Source of the DNA: a virus
IMG/VR virus record: IMGVR_UViG_3300037485_000965
Location: 1-22,660 of that record
Length of the DNA: 22,660 nucleotides
Reading direction: 5' to 3' (one strand)
Positions 1-4,806 of the stretch are shown here, in pieces; the stretch's first letter is position 1, and every line of letters starts with the position of its first letter. Below the pieces are notes generated by a model. That model searched no databases. It saw only the letters and a list, made by a program, of their open reading frames with translations, and had not been told where the DNA came from. A program made the translations under genes and the position numbers.

Positions 1-56
1 CTGCAAGTGATAAACCTGCAGGCGAATAATTTACTGTTTTGCTCTTTTGTTTTCAT
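1..56 (-). CDS. partial small CDS running off the left edge
   Basis: An ATG at 56 overlaps the stop of the preceding gene in the usual ATGA arrangement (53-56), and the frame stays open for 18 codons to the window edge. It begins MKTKEQNSKLFACRFITC. This is too little to name a family. The ATGA coupling is the pattern shown by most neighbours in this minus-strand block, which is the main reason to believe it. It may be noise if the frame closes soon after the edge. Confidence 0.4.
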   Translation of the reverse strand, partial: MKTKEQNSKLFACRFITC

Positions 57-235
57 GTGTTCTCAGACCGTTGCGTAGTGATATGCAGCGGTTTTTCTGT
101 TTGTGCTAACTTATGAAAGTTTCTTAGCCATAGTTCATTTATAATTATGTAGCCGTTGTTATAAAACATTTTGTTTTCGCCAGCTTCAAATAGTTGGCGT
201 TCAAATGTTTCTTCAAATGTCGGTAAATCTGTCAT
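53..235 (-). CDS. hypothetical protein (60 aa)
   Basis: This small soluble protein has an acidic N-terminal half (MTDLPTFEETFERQLFEAG) and an aromatic centre (FYNNGYIIINELWLRNF). No family is recognised, and no signal peptide or membrane segment is visible. The start codon overlaps the stop of the upstream gene by 4 nt (ATGA, 232-235), and its own stop overlaps the next start the same way. It is therefore very likely a translationally coupled member of the leftward operon. Function unknown. Confidence 0.6.
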   Translation of the reverse strand: MTDLPTFEETFERQLFEAGENKMFYNNGYIIINELWLRNFHKLAQTEKPLHITTQRSENT

Positions 236-630
236 TTTTTCGCTATTAGTATTTGATGTGTTTCAAATTTTATTAAGGCTGCAACCTGCACCACTTTGTT
301 ATGCTTAAAATAATAATCAGCATCATGTTCTATGTCATTGACTACAACCGTATTTCTATCCCACAGCGCAAACTCACAATGAAGCCTAAAGCGGTCATTC
401 ATTTGCGAATGAAACAAAAATAAAGGGATATAATCATTTGTTTTTGGTAGCTGCCTTATTAGGTCAAAATTTACGCATTTGTAATGATTACAATAAACAG
501 CCCATACAGATAAATCAGTAGGTATCATGCGCTGAATATCACCCATGCCAACGCCCAAAGTTCTATTATGAAATTCGCTTGTATCCTGATTAGGAAACAT
601 TTTATTGACCGCTTTCGCTACGCAGTTCAT
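232..630 (-). CDS. hypothetical protein; possible papain-like/C39-like fold (132 aa)
   Basis: The ATG at 630 is the only usable start: an in-frame TAG lies 8 codons upstream with no ATG between. The protein therefore really begins MNCVAKAVNKMF, with Cys3 near the N-terminus. Further on there is His84-Cys85, then a beta-like run (FALWDRNTVVVND) ending in Asp99. Cys ... His ... Asp/Asn in this order, with His and Asp about 15 residues apart, is how C39/papain-like cysteine peptidases arrange their triad. The oxyanion Gln and the usual Gly-rich context after Cys are not evident, so this is only a fold-level suggestion. The gene overlaps the 3' end of its upstream neighbour by 29 nt and is ATGA-coupled to the next gene. 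Confidence 0.65.
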   Translation of the reverse strand: MNCVAKAVNKMFPNQDTSEFHNRTLGVGMGDIQRMIPTDLSVWAVYCNHYKCVNFDLIRQLPKTNDYIPLFLFHSQMNDRFRLHCEFALWDRNTVVVNDIEHDADYYFKHNKVVQVAALIKFETHQILIAKK

Positions 631-1012
631 TTTGTGATTTATTAAACGCTACATAAGTTAATTTTTTACATTCATCTAAATACCATTCAATTTGTGATTC
701 GGGTAACGTTATTGCCATTGCTATCAATTCAGCAACCGCGCCTACGTTCTCATAAGATGTTGTATTTAATAGTTCACGTTCATCGGGATTTGCAGCCTTT
801 TCAAACGTATTAACAAATAGGTTTATAGCCGTGTGCAAATCTAAAAAACGCTTTTTCATTTCAAACTTTAGCTTATTAGGTTCAAACTGCGCTATCGCAT
901 ATTTTGCAGTTTTTAGCGACCCTAATAATAGCCAAATGTTTTGCGTTAATTCGTTTACTTTTTGCTCACCAACTTTAGCGATTAGTGCCGCCTTTTTTTC
1001 TTCATTAGTCAT
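602..1012 (-). CDS. hypothetical helical protein (136 aa)
   Basis: A mostly alpha-helical soluble protein starting MTNEEKKAALIAKVGEQ; no family recognised. The frame is open upstream to a TTG at 1063, which would give 153 aa. I chose the ATG at 1012 because it overlaps the stop of the small gene at 1005-1181 by 8 nt, matching the coupled-gene style here, and because the upstream extension lies entirely inside that other gene. The C-terminal 29 nt overlap the start of the following gene. The mix of hydrophobic and charged residues (AELIAMAITLPESQIEWYLDE) looks like a real folded protein. No membrane segment or signal peptide. Confidence 0.7.
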   Translation of the reverse strand: MTNEEKKAALIAKVGEQKVNELTQNIWLLLGSLKTAKYAIAQFEPNKLKFEMKKRFLDLHTAINLFVNTFEKAANPDERELLNTTSYENVGAVAELIAMAITLPESQIEWYLDECKKLTYVAFNKSQNELRSESGQ

Positions 1013-1181
1013 GTCCTTTGAGTTTGTTTTCAAGTTCTTTAATTTTATCTGTATATATGTCAATTCTTAATTCTATAACTTCATCATAAGGTTCGGAATT
1101 TTGCACCCATAACAAAGCATCTAAATAGCCCTTTTTGTATTCCAAAATTCGCTTTAAACGGTGTTTTTCTGCTTGTGTCAT
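1005..1181 (-). CDS. small hypothetical protein (58 aa), coiled-coil-like
   Basis: Read directly from the sequence. The ATG at 1181 overlaps the endolysin stop by 4 nt (ATGA, 1178-1181), and the stop TAA at 1005-1007 overlaps the next start. The product begins MTQAEKHRLKRILEYKKGYL and ends IKELENKLKGHD. It is Lys/Glu-rich and almost certainly helical, with a heptad-like C-terminal half. Overlaps on both sides, and the fact that it fills an otherwise empty 115-nt gap, make it convincing although it is short. The function is unknown. Its place after the amidase may be accidental. Confidence 0.7.
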   Translation of the reverse strand: MTQAEKHRLKRILEYKKGYLDALLWVQNSEPYDEVIELRIDIYTDKIKELENKLKGHD

Positions 1182-1888
1182 ATCTTTAGTTTAGAAGACC
1201 AATTAGCGATGTTATAAGCAGGGATTTTAATTGATTCCAAATATTTAGGAACATCAAAACTTGGACATGCTTTGTTCTGCACTTGGTTGTGCCCTGCAAT
1301 AATTATTTTAGGGTTATGCTTTACAATATCATGAACATAGTTATACATTGTAAGTAATTGCCCAGGTGTGCGCGTATCTTTAGGCATTCGCATGTCGGCA
1401 GTCATGCCACCGATATAACAAACGTGGCGGGCATTTCTATTTAGTAGCGTTGTACCTAATACGCCCCATGTTTGTTCCCATTCGTTTATAAGATTATCTT
1501 CATTGTACTTCCAAATGTTTACAAGTTTGCCGCTTGTTTCAATAACATCGGCATAACCAGGCTTAGACCAACCGCGCCCGCCTTTTGAAACAGGCAACGT
1601 GTGCATCGCTACAATTTGCTCCGCTTTAGCATCGCGGAACTCAGGACCTGCAGAACAATGCAAAAACAAAGTATGAAATCCATTAGCGCAAACAGTATTA
1701 GCAACCGTTAACGTTTTCGGTCCTGCAATTCCATCGGGCACTAATTGATATTTTTTTTGAAATTCTATTACAGCATTGCGCATTGTTTCATCATAGAATC
1801 CATCTATTAAACCAGCATAGAAGTCAAGCTGTCTTAATTGCATTTGTAGCCTTACAACGGCTAAAGAATTAGAATTTAGTGTTAGCAT
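1178..1888 (-). CDS. endolysin: peptidoglycan-binding domain + T7-lysozyme-like amidase (236 aa)
   Basis: Predicted N-acetylmuramoyl-L-alanine amidase that cuts the bond between MurNAc and the stem peptide at host lysis. Residues 5-65 form a PG_binding_1-type domain (repeated helices, DGFYDE and PDGIAGPKTL motifs). Residues 70-220 form an Amidase_2 domain. The visible zinc ligands are His77 (LHCSAG), His200 (AGHNQV) and Cys208 (KACPSFD). Tyr112 (GYADVI) and Lys206 correspond to the catalytic Tyr and Lys of T7 lysozyme. The binding-domain-first order is unusual for the short T7 type but common in larger amidase endolysins. There is no signal peptide, so release would need a holin. It is preceded by a tRNA-like element and followed by an ATGA-coupled small gene. 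Confidence 0.93.
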   Translation of the reverse strand: MLTLNSNSLAVVRLQMQLRQLDFYAGLIDGFYDETMRNAVIEFQKKYQLVPDGIAGPKTLTVANTVCANGFHTLFLHCSAGPEFRDAKAEQIVAMHTLPVSKGGRGWSKPGYADVIETSGKLVNIWKYNEDNLINEWEQTWGVLGTTLLNRNARHVCYIGGMTADMRMPKDTRTPGQLLTMYNYVHDIVKHNPKIIIAGHNQVQNKACPSFDVPKYLESIKIPAYNIANWSSKLKI

Positions 1889-1913
1889 TTTGTTTTGTTT
1901 TGTAGTTTTAAAA

Positions 1914-1928
1914 TCAGTTTTAAACTGA
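1914..1928. promoter_or_regulatory. 15-bp palindrome upstream of the endolysin
   Basis: TCAGTTT-T-AAACTGA is a perfect 7-bp inverted repeat with a 1-nt centre, 26-40 nt upstream of the endolysin start and about 30 nt after the tRNA-like element. There is no T run on either side, so it is not a terminator. An operator or RNA hairpin is possible. No promoter of the TAnnTTTG type is evident next to it. Confidence 0.3.
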
Positions 1929-1959
1929 CTGTAGTGATATAAAGCCTAAATAATTTTTG

Positions 1960-2057
1960 TAGTTAGGACAGGATTCGAACCTGTAACTTTACCAATCCCT
2001 TTTTGGTTTTACATATTAGAGGGCTAATATAAGCGTCTACCAATCAGCCACCTGACT
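1960..2057 (-). tRNA. tRNA-Leu-like element with abnormal anticodon arm
   Basis: On the minus strand, a 98-nt sequence has strong tRNA marks. The 7-nt acceptor arms AGTCAGG/CCTAACT pair at six of seven positions (C-A mismatch at the fourth). TG follows, then the D-arm word GGTAGACGC typical of tRNA-Leu. The T-arm is perfect (ACAGG-TTCGAAT-CCTGT), and the discriminator is A with no encoded CCA. The middle is odd. The only good anticodon-region hairpin is ATATTAG-CCCT-CTAATAT (or a 5-bp stem with an 8-nt loop AGCCCTCT), with no U33 and no clear anticodon. The variable region is 28 nt, with a 5-bp stem ACCAA/TTGGT. It may be a decayed, tRNA-mimic or specialised tRNA. Its 5' end overlaps the stop codon of the upstream gene by 2 nt. 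Confidence 0.55.
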
Positions 2058-2523
2058 AAATAAACCTTACCAATTCTGTTTTAATTTCGCTATCTATGTC
2101 ATTTTTTACCGTTGTTCTTATCGGAACTTCAATGGCTTTATTTTTCTTTATGCTTTGCATTATTTTAGGTCTTGAAATTCCAAAAAATATACATGCTGAA
2201 TCAATCGACATAAACGTGCTAAATGTTTCATCTGAAAATATCGCCTTAACTTGTCGGTTTTGTTTAGGTATTTTACCAAGTTTTTGTTTTAAATCGCTAC
2301 GATGCTGAATGTAATTGTAAACTGATTCGGCATTTACTAAGCCTTCGGTTTTTATATTGCCTAAACTTATATAAGAATCAAAATGTTTTACAAATATTTC
2401 GGGCTTTGCCTCAGCTAAATATCCAAAATTTATTAACTGTCTTATTCGTGTTGCAGCATAGTTTGCATTCTTAGCGCCGTTTGGCTTAATCAATTGCATC
2501 GCTTGCTCAAAGGTAAAATACAT
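2056..2523 (-). CDS. hypothetical protein with NUMOD1-like HTH segment (155 aa)
   Basis: The N-terminal half (MYFTFEQAMQLIKPNGAKNA) reads as helical. Residues about 104-130 (STFMSIDSACIFFGISRPKI) fit the small helix-turn-helix pattern of NUMOD1, the modular DNA-binding domain of many phage homing endonucleases (consensus: small residue, Ser/Ile, x2-3, Ala-A..LG.SR..I). No GIY-YIG or HNH catalytic core is visible, so this would be a DNA-binding protein without an obvious nuclease domain. The stop codon TAG (2056-2058) touches the 5' end of the tRNA-like element. The start lies only 13 nt after the T run of a terminator, so expression probably depends on readthrough or on a promoter I cannot identify. 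Confidence 0.65.
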   Translation of the reverse strand: MYFTFEQAMQLIKPNGAKNANYAATRIRQLINFGYLAEAKPEIFVKHFDSYISLGNIKTEGLVNAESVYNYIQHRSDLKQKLGKIPKQNRQVKAIFSDETFSTFMSIDSACIFFGISRPKIMQSIKKNKAIEVPIRTTVKNDIDSEIKTELVRFI

Positions 2524-2535
2524 ATCTTATTTTTT

Positions 2536-2570
2536 AAAAAAAACCGCCTGAACTTCAAAAAACAGGCGGT
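2536..2570 (-). terminator. rho-independent terminator after ssb
   Basis: On the minus strand ACCGCCTG (2570-2563), a 12-nt loop and CAGGCGGT (2550-2543) form a perfect 8-bp GC-rich stem followed by eight T residues (2543-2536). It sits between ssb (ending at 2638) and the gene starting at 2523. It would separate the replication/lysis operon from the distal genes, or reduce their expression. Confidence 0.85.
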
Positions 2571-2637
2571 CCAAACCAAAAGACTAATGAAAACTAAAAC
2601 TAAAATAAAAATAAGATAATTATTTAATATTTACAAG

Positions 2638-3000
2638 TTAAAAAGGCAAATCAGCATCATTATTTTTTGAAGTGCTGCTAATAACTTCAACTTCTACGGG
2701 TGTGGCTTTTTGCCCCGTGTTTATTTTTCTGCAATAGGATGCAATTATATCAGTATAATATTTGCCTTCATGCTCACGATATTCTACTTTACCTTCAATG
2801 AATAACATATCGCCTTTTTCAATTGTGATGTTATTCCAATAGCTTATTTGATGCCATTGTGTTTTTTCCTGCCATTCGCCGTTTTTGTCTTTGCTACTTT
2901 CAGATGTTGCGAAGCTAAATTTTGTTAATGTCTTTTCGCCAAATGTTTTTTGCTCAGGTTCTTTTCCGACCCTGCCGATTAGTGTTACGCGGTTGACCAT
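2638..3000 (-). CDS. ssb: single-stranded DNA-binding protein (120 aa)
   Basis: A bacterial-type SSB that coats single-stranded DNA in replication and recombination. Residues 1-100 form the OB fold, with the classic opening MVNRVTLIGRVGKEPE, then KTQWHQISYWNN (normally W..V..W/F) and IEGKVEYREHEGKYYTDIIA. The linker is short and the tail ends DADLPF, matching the acidic DDDIPF-type C-terminal tip that recruits partner proteins. At 120 aa it is shorter than host SSBs (usually 150-180 aa), as is common in phages. The 3' end of the small gene at 2954-3214 overlaps its start by 47 nt in another frame. A strong terminator follows 68 nt downstream. Confidence 0.95.
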   Translation of the reverse strand: MVNRVTLIGRVGKEPEQKTFGEKTLTKFSFATSESSKDKNGEWQEKTQWHQISYWNNITIEKGDMLFIEGKVEYREHEGKYYTDIIASYCRKINTGQKATPVEVEVISSTSKNNDADLPF

Positions 3001-3214
3001 CGTATTTTGTTTTAAGTGTTAAAGAATGATTATTAGGTTTTAATTTTCCCTTTGTCCATATTTTATAATCGTCAAAAAAAAAGTTTCTAACGCAGCCTAA
3101 TTTATAGACTTTAGTTTGACGTGTGCAGATAGCTTTGTAGTTACCCATTGGCAACTGCTCAACTACATACCATTCATCGCCTTTTATTTTGTCATGGAAA
3201 AATTGGGAAATCAT
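2954..3214 (-). CDS. hypothetical protein (86 aa)
   Basis: A small basic protein beginning MISQFFHDKIKGDEWYVVEQ and rich in aromatic residues. The central part (LPMGNYKAICTRQTKVYKLG) looks like a beta-rich fold; no family is recognised. It overlaps the preceding GH73 gene by 23 nt and ssb by 47 nt, more than the usual 4 nt here. Its C-terminal 15 residues lie fully within the ssb frame and are low-complexity (QPRNTNRQGRKRT). An internal start at Met23 would avoid the upstream overlap. I consider it real because it fills the gap between two solid genes in the same direction. Confidence 0.55.
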   Translation of the reverse strand: MISQFFHDKIKGDEWYVVEQLPMGNYKAICTRQTKVYKLGCVRNFFFDDYKIWTKGKLKPNNHSLTLKTKYDGQPRNTNRQGRKRT

Positions 3215-3713
3215 ATAGCCAAAGGTCGTATTTTTCTATTACAGAAATTAGTATTTCAGCATATTTTTTTTCGGTTGCATATCCGCACTTTTTTAAACCG
3301 TGTGCCCATGCTTTATAATTCAATCTATTTAGCCGTGTGAGGTGTTTATATCTTTTTGATACCAATAGCTTACTATGGGCACGATATGACCACCAAGGCG
3401 ATTTATAGACTTGAAAACGGTCTTTTGGCGTATCGTCTTTATAAACTGCATATTTGCCCCTACGATTCCATTTTATACCGAAGTGGTTGTTATGCTTTAG
3501 GCTTAGTCCTGAACGCCCTGCATTTGATTCTATTATGCCCTGCGCAAGCGTTATGCTAACGGGTATATTAAATAGCTTCGCTTCATTTTGCGCGGTCTTT
3601 AAAAAGCGTTTTATGTAACTATCTATGTGTTTTGGTGCAGGCTGTTTTTTTAGCGCGGGAAATGTTCCCGATGTAAATAATATTACTGCTAAGATTAGAA
3701 GTGTTGTTTTCAT
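3192..3713 (-). CDS. secreted GH73-family beta-N-acetylglucosaminidase (173 aa)
   Basis: A predicted peptidoglycan glycan-strand hydrolase. Residues 1-20 form a signal peptide (MKTTLLILAVILFTSGTFPA). The catalytic domain runs from about residue 35 to the end: FLKTAQNEAKLFNIPVSITL, then Glu62 in GIIESNAGRS (the general-acid Glu of GH73, usually ESGWGKS), NNHFGIK at 75-81, the DDTPKDRF block, and the C-terminal GYATEKKYAEIL. This is the Bacteroidota/FlgJ-like layout of about 150 residues. Because it is exported by Sec rather than by a holin, it could act before lysis, on the periplasmic side. The 53-aa membrane protein encoded just upstream (3839-4000) is a holin candidate. Confidence 0.9.
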   Translation of the reverse strand: MKTTLLILAVILFTSGTFPALKKQPAPKHIDSYIKRFLKTAQNEAKLFNIPVSITLAQGIIESNAGRSGLSLKHNNHFGIKWNRRGKYAVYKDDTPKDRFQVYKSPWWSYRAHSKLLVSKRYKHLTRLNRLNYKAWAHGLKKCGYATEKKYAEILISVIEKYDLWLYDFPIFP

Positions 3714-3838
3714 GGTTTAGTAGTTTAGTTTGTAAAAAAATGCGTTTTTAAATTATCCCCTGAACGCTAACAGTGCCGACATACGATTCGGAATACCTAT
3801 GTATTATCTTCGGTCCATGCAAGTGCACCTGCAGCGGG
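3714..3838. other. 125-bp intergenic region without a clear gene
   Basis: This lies between the holin candidate and the GH73 gene. The GC-rich first part (3790-3838) contrasts with the AT-rich 3715-3755. A 40-codon minus-strand frame starting at a TTG inside the holin candidate is open across most of it, but it has no good start and no recognisable similarity, so I do not call it. No terminator or TAnnTTTG promoter is seen. Confidence 0.3.
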
Positions 3839-4000
3839 CTAATTGTTTTTCTTTTTATCAATTAACAAAATTAAACCAATTCCAAGGCATGTACCGCCTA
3901 TAAATGCAAATGCTAACATAAGATAAAGTTTTTCGATTGTTAAGCCAGCGGTTAAGCCTGCCAATATACCAATTAAGGCACTAATAATAATTGTTTTCAT
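3839..4000 (-). CDS. small two-helix membrane protein, holin candidate (53 aa)
   Basis: Read directly from the sequence: ATG at 4000, TAG at 3839. The product begins MKTIIISALIGILAGLTAGL, has a short polar turn (TIEK), then a second hydrophobic helix (LYLMLAFAFIGGTCLGIGLI), and ends in a positive tail (DKKKNN). Two membrane segments, small size and a basic C-terminus match class II holins. It is 125 nt upstream of the GH73 hydrolase on the same strand, and no other holin candidate is in the window. It overlaps the upstream gene by 20 nt. Two-helix peptides can also be toxins or unknown membrane proteins, so the holin role is an inference. Confidence 0.6.
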   Translation of the reverse strand: MKTIIISALIGILAGLTAGLTIEKLYLMLAFAFIGGTCLGIGLILLIDKKKNN

Positions 4001-4298
4001 ATTGTAGTTCGTTATATAGTTCGTAATCAGATTCTAACTTATCGGCTAAGGCATCCTGTATCATTTCGCTTACATAGTTAAAAGAATAGTCTAATAGCGC
4101 TGCAAGTTCGTGTAATGAATAATTTTTATCGCCTATGTAAATATCTTCAATGATAAAATGCGCGTCAAAATCAGGTTCTAAAGGTACGCCAAAACTATCA
4201 CGTTCCCCGCGTTCAAAATCTACATATTCGGCTGTAATTTCAATGATATAAGCGTTGTTATCATTATCGTATTCTGTTATTTGCGTTTGTATTTTCAT
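3981..4298 (-). CDS. hypothetical acidic protein (105 aa)
   Basis: A strongly acidic soluble protein beginning MKIQTQITEYDNDNNAYIIE. The first half looks beta-rich. The second half contains a helix-like segment, SLHELAALLDYSFNYVSEMI. No family recognised. It is ATGA-coupled to the 69-aa gene upstream (4295-4298), and its 3' end overlaps the holin candidate by 20 nt. Net negative charge and small size would fit a DNA-mimic or inhibitor, but nothing specific supports this. Confidence 0.7.
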   Translation of the reverse strand: MKIQTQITEYDNDNNAYIIEITAEYVDFERGERDSFGVPLEPDFDAHFIIEDIYIGDKNYSLHELAALLDYSFNYVSEMIQDALADKLESDYELYNELQYENNYY

Positions 4299-4504
4299 GA
4301 TTCTTTTTCCAAGTTAAATTTGTCTGCAATAGTATTTTTTAAGGCTTTGAAATAGTCGGCTTCATCTTCATAATTATCCAAGTCTGATTCATTGGTATTG
4401 TAACCGCGTTTAATATCGACTTGAAAAAATAAATCTTTGCCCGCTTCATTAACTTGATGTATCATTAAAGTACCATCATAAGCTAAATACATTTTTAGTT
4501 CCAT
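4295..4504 (-). CDS. hypothetical acidic protein (69 aa)
   Basis: It begins MELKMYLAYDGTLMIHQVNE, carries an acidic stretch (NESDLDNYEDEADYF), and ends with a helix (KALKNTIADKFNLEKES). No family recognised. It is ATGA-coupled to the 105-aa acidic gene downstream, and the two probably form one unit. A weak terminator-like hairpin lies just upstream at 4526-4552. Confidence 0.65.
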   Translation of the reverse strand: MELKMYLAYDGTLMIHQVNEAGKDLFFQVDIKRGYNTNESDLDNYEDEADYFKALKNTIADKFNLEKES

Positions 4505-4525
4505 TAGTTGAAAGTTTTGAAGTTT

Positions 4526-4552
4526 AAAAAATTGCAGTTGGTCGGATACTGC
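4526..4552 (-). terminator. weak terminator-like hairpin
   Basis: On the minus strand GCAGT-(9 nt)-ACTGC is followed by AATTTTTT. The stem is only 5 bp. A GC-rich CACC/GGTG stem-like segment lies immediately upstream (4553-4567). It sits between the 44-aa gene and the acidic pair and could partly terminate or attenuate transcription. Confidence 0.4.
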
Positions 4553-4567
4553 ACCCCGTGGCGGTGG

Positions 4568-4702
4568 TTATACTTTTTTTATTGATATGTTCCAATAATT
4601 TGTATAGTTGTTTTTGCAATATTCAGAAGCTGCATTTCTGTTTTCAAATTGTCCTGTGAAAATCAATTTTTCAGCATTTAGATAAAATCCGTAAGTGTTC
4701 AT
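4568..4702 (-). CDS. small hypothetical protein (44 aa)
   Basis: Read directly from the sequence: ATG at 4702, TAA at 4568-4570. It begins MNTYGFYLNAEKLIFTGQFE and continues with NRNAASEYCKNNYTNYW. The aromatic and polar composition suggests a compact beta-alpha fold. No family recognised. A promoter-like pair of boxes lies 50-80 nt upstream (4752-4782), so this may be the first gene of its own transcript. Confidence 0.55.
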   Translation of the reverse strand: MNTYGFYLNAEKLIFTGQFENRNAASEYCKNNYTNYWNISIKKV

Positions 4703-4751
4703 AATTCTAATTTTTTGAAGTTTTTAATAATTCGTTCGTTGTATCTGGATG

Positions 4752-4782
4752 TAAAATTACAACCCTTTTTTATATTTCCAAG
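4752..4782 (-). promoter_or_regulatory. putative Bacteroidota-type promoter
   Basis: On the minus strand a TTG (4781-4779, in CTTGG) is followed after 19 nt by TAATTTTA (4759-4752), one base off the TAnnTTTG consensus. It lies between the SF3-like helicase stop and the 44-aa gene start at 4702. Confidence 0.4.
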
Positions 4783-4786
4783 CTTT

Positions 4787-4806
4787 TTTATAAAAATTTT
4801 TATAAA
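4787..4806. repeat. 20-bp AT-only perfect palindrome at helicase 3' end
   Basis: TTTATAAAAATTTTTATAAA is identical to its reverse complement and covers the stop codon of the SF3-like helicase (4800-4802). It contains no G or C. It could be a weak terminator, a regulator site, or a chance product of local AT richness. Confidence 0.4.

Noticed and set aside
1013-1063. TTG start giving 17 extra residues to the 136-aa gene
   Set aside because: The extension is wholly inside the coupled 58-aa gene and an ATG at 1012 fits the overlap pattern.
3714-3860. A 40-codon minus-strand frame from a TTG within the holin candidate
   Set aside because: Weak start, no coupling and no similarity; not enough to call a gene.
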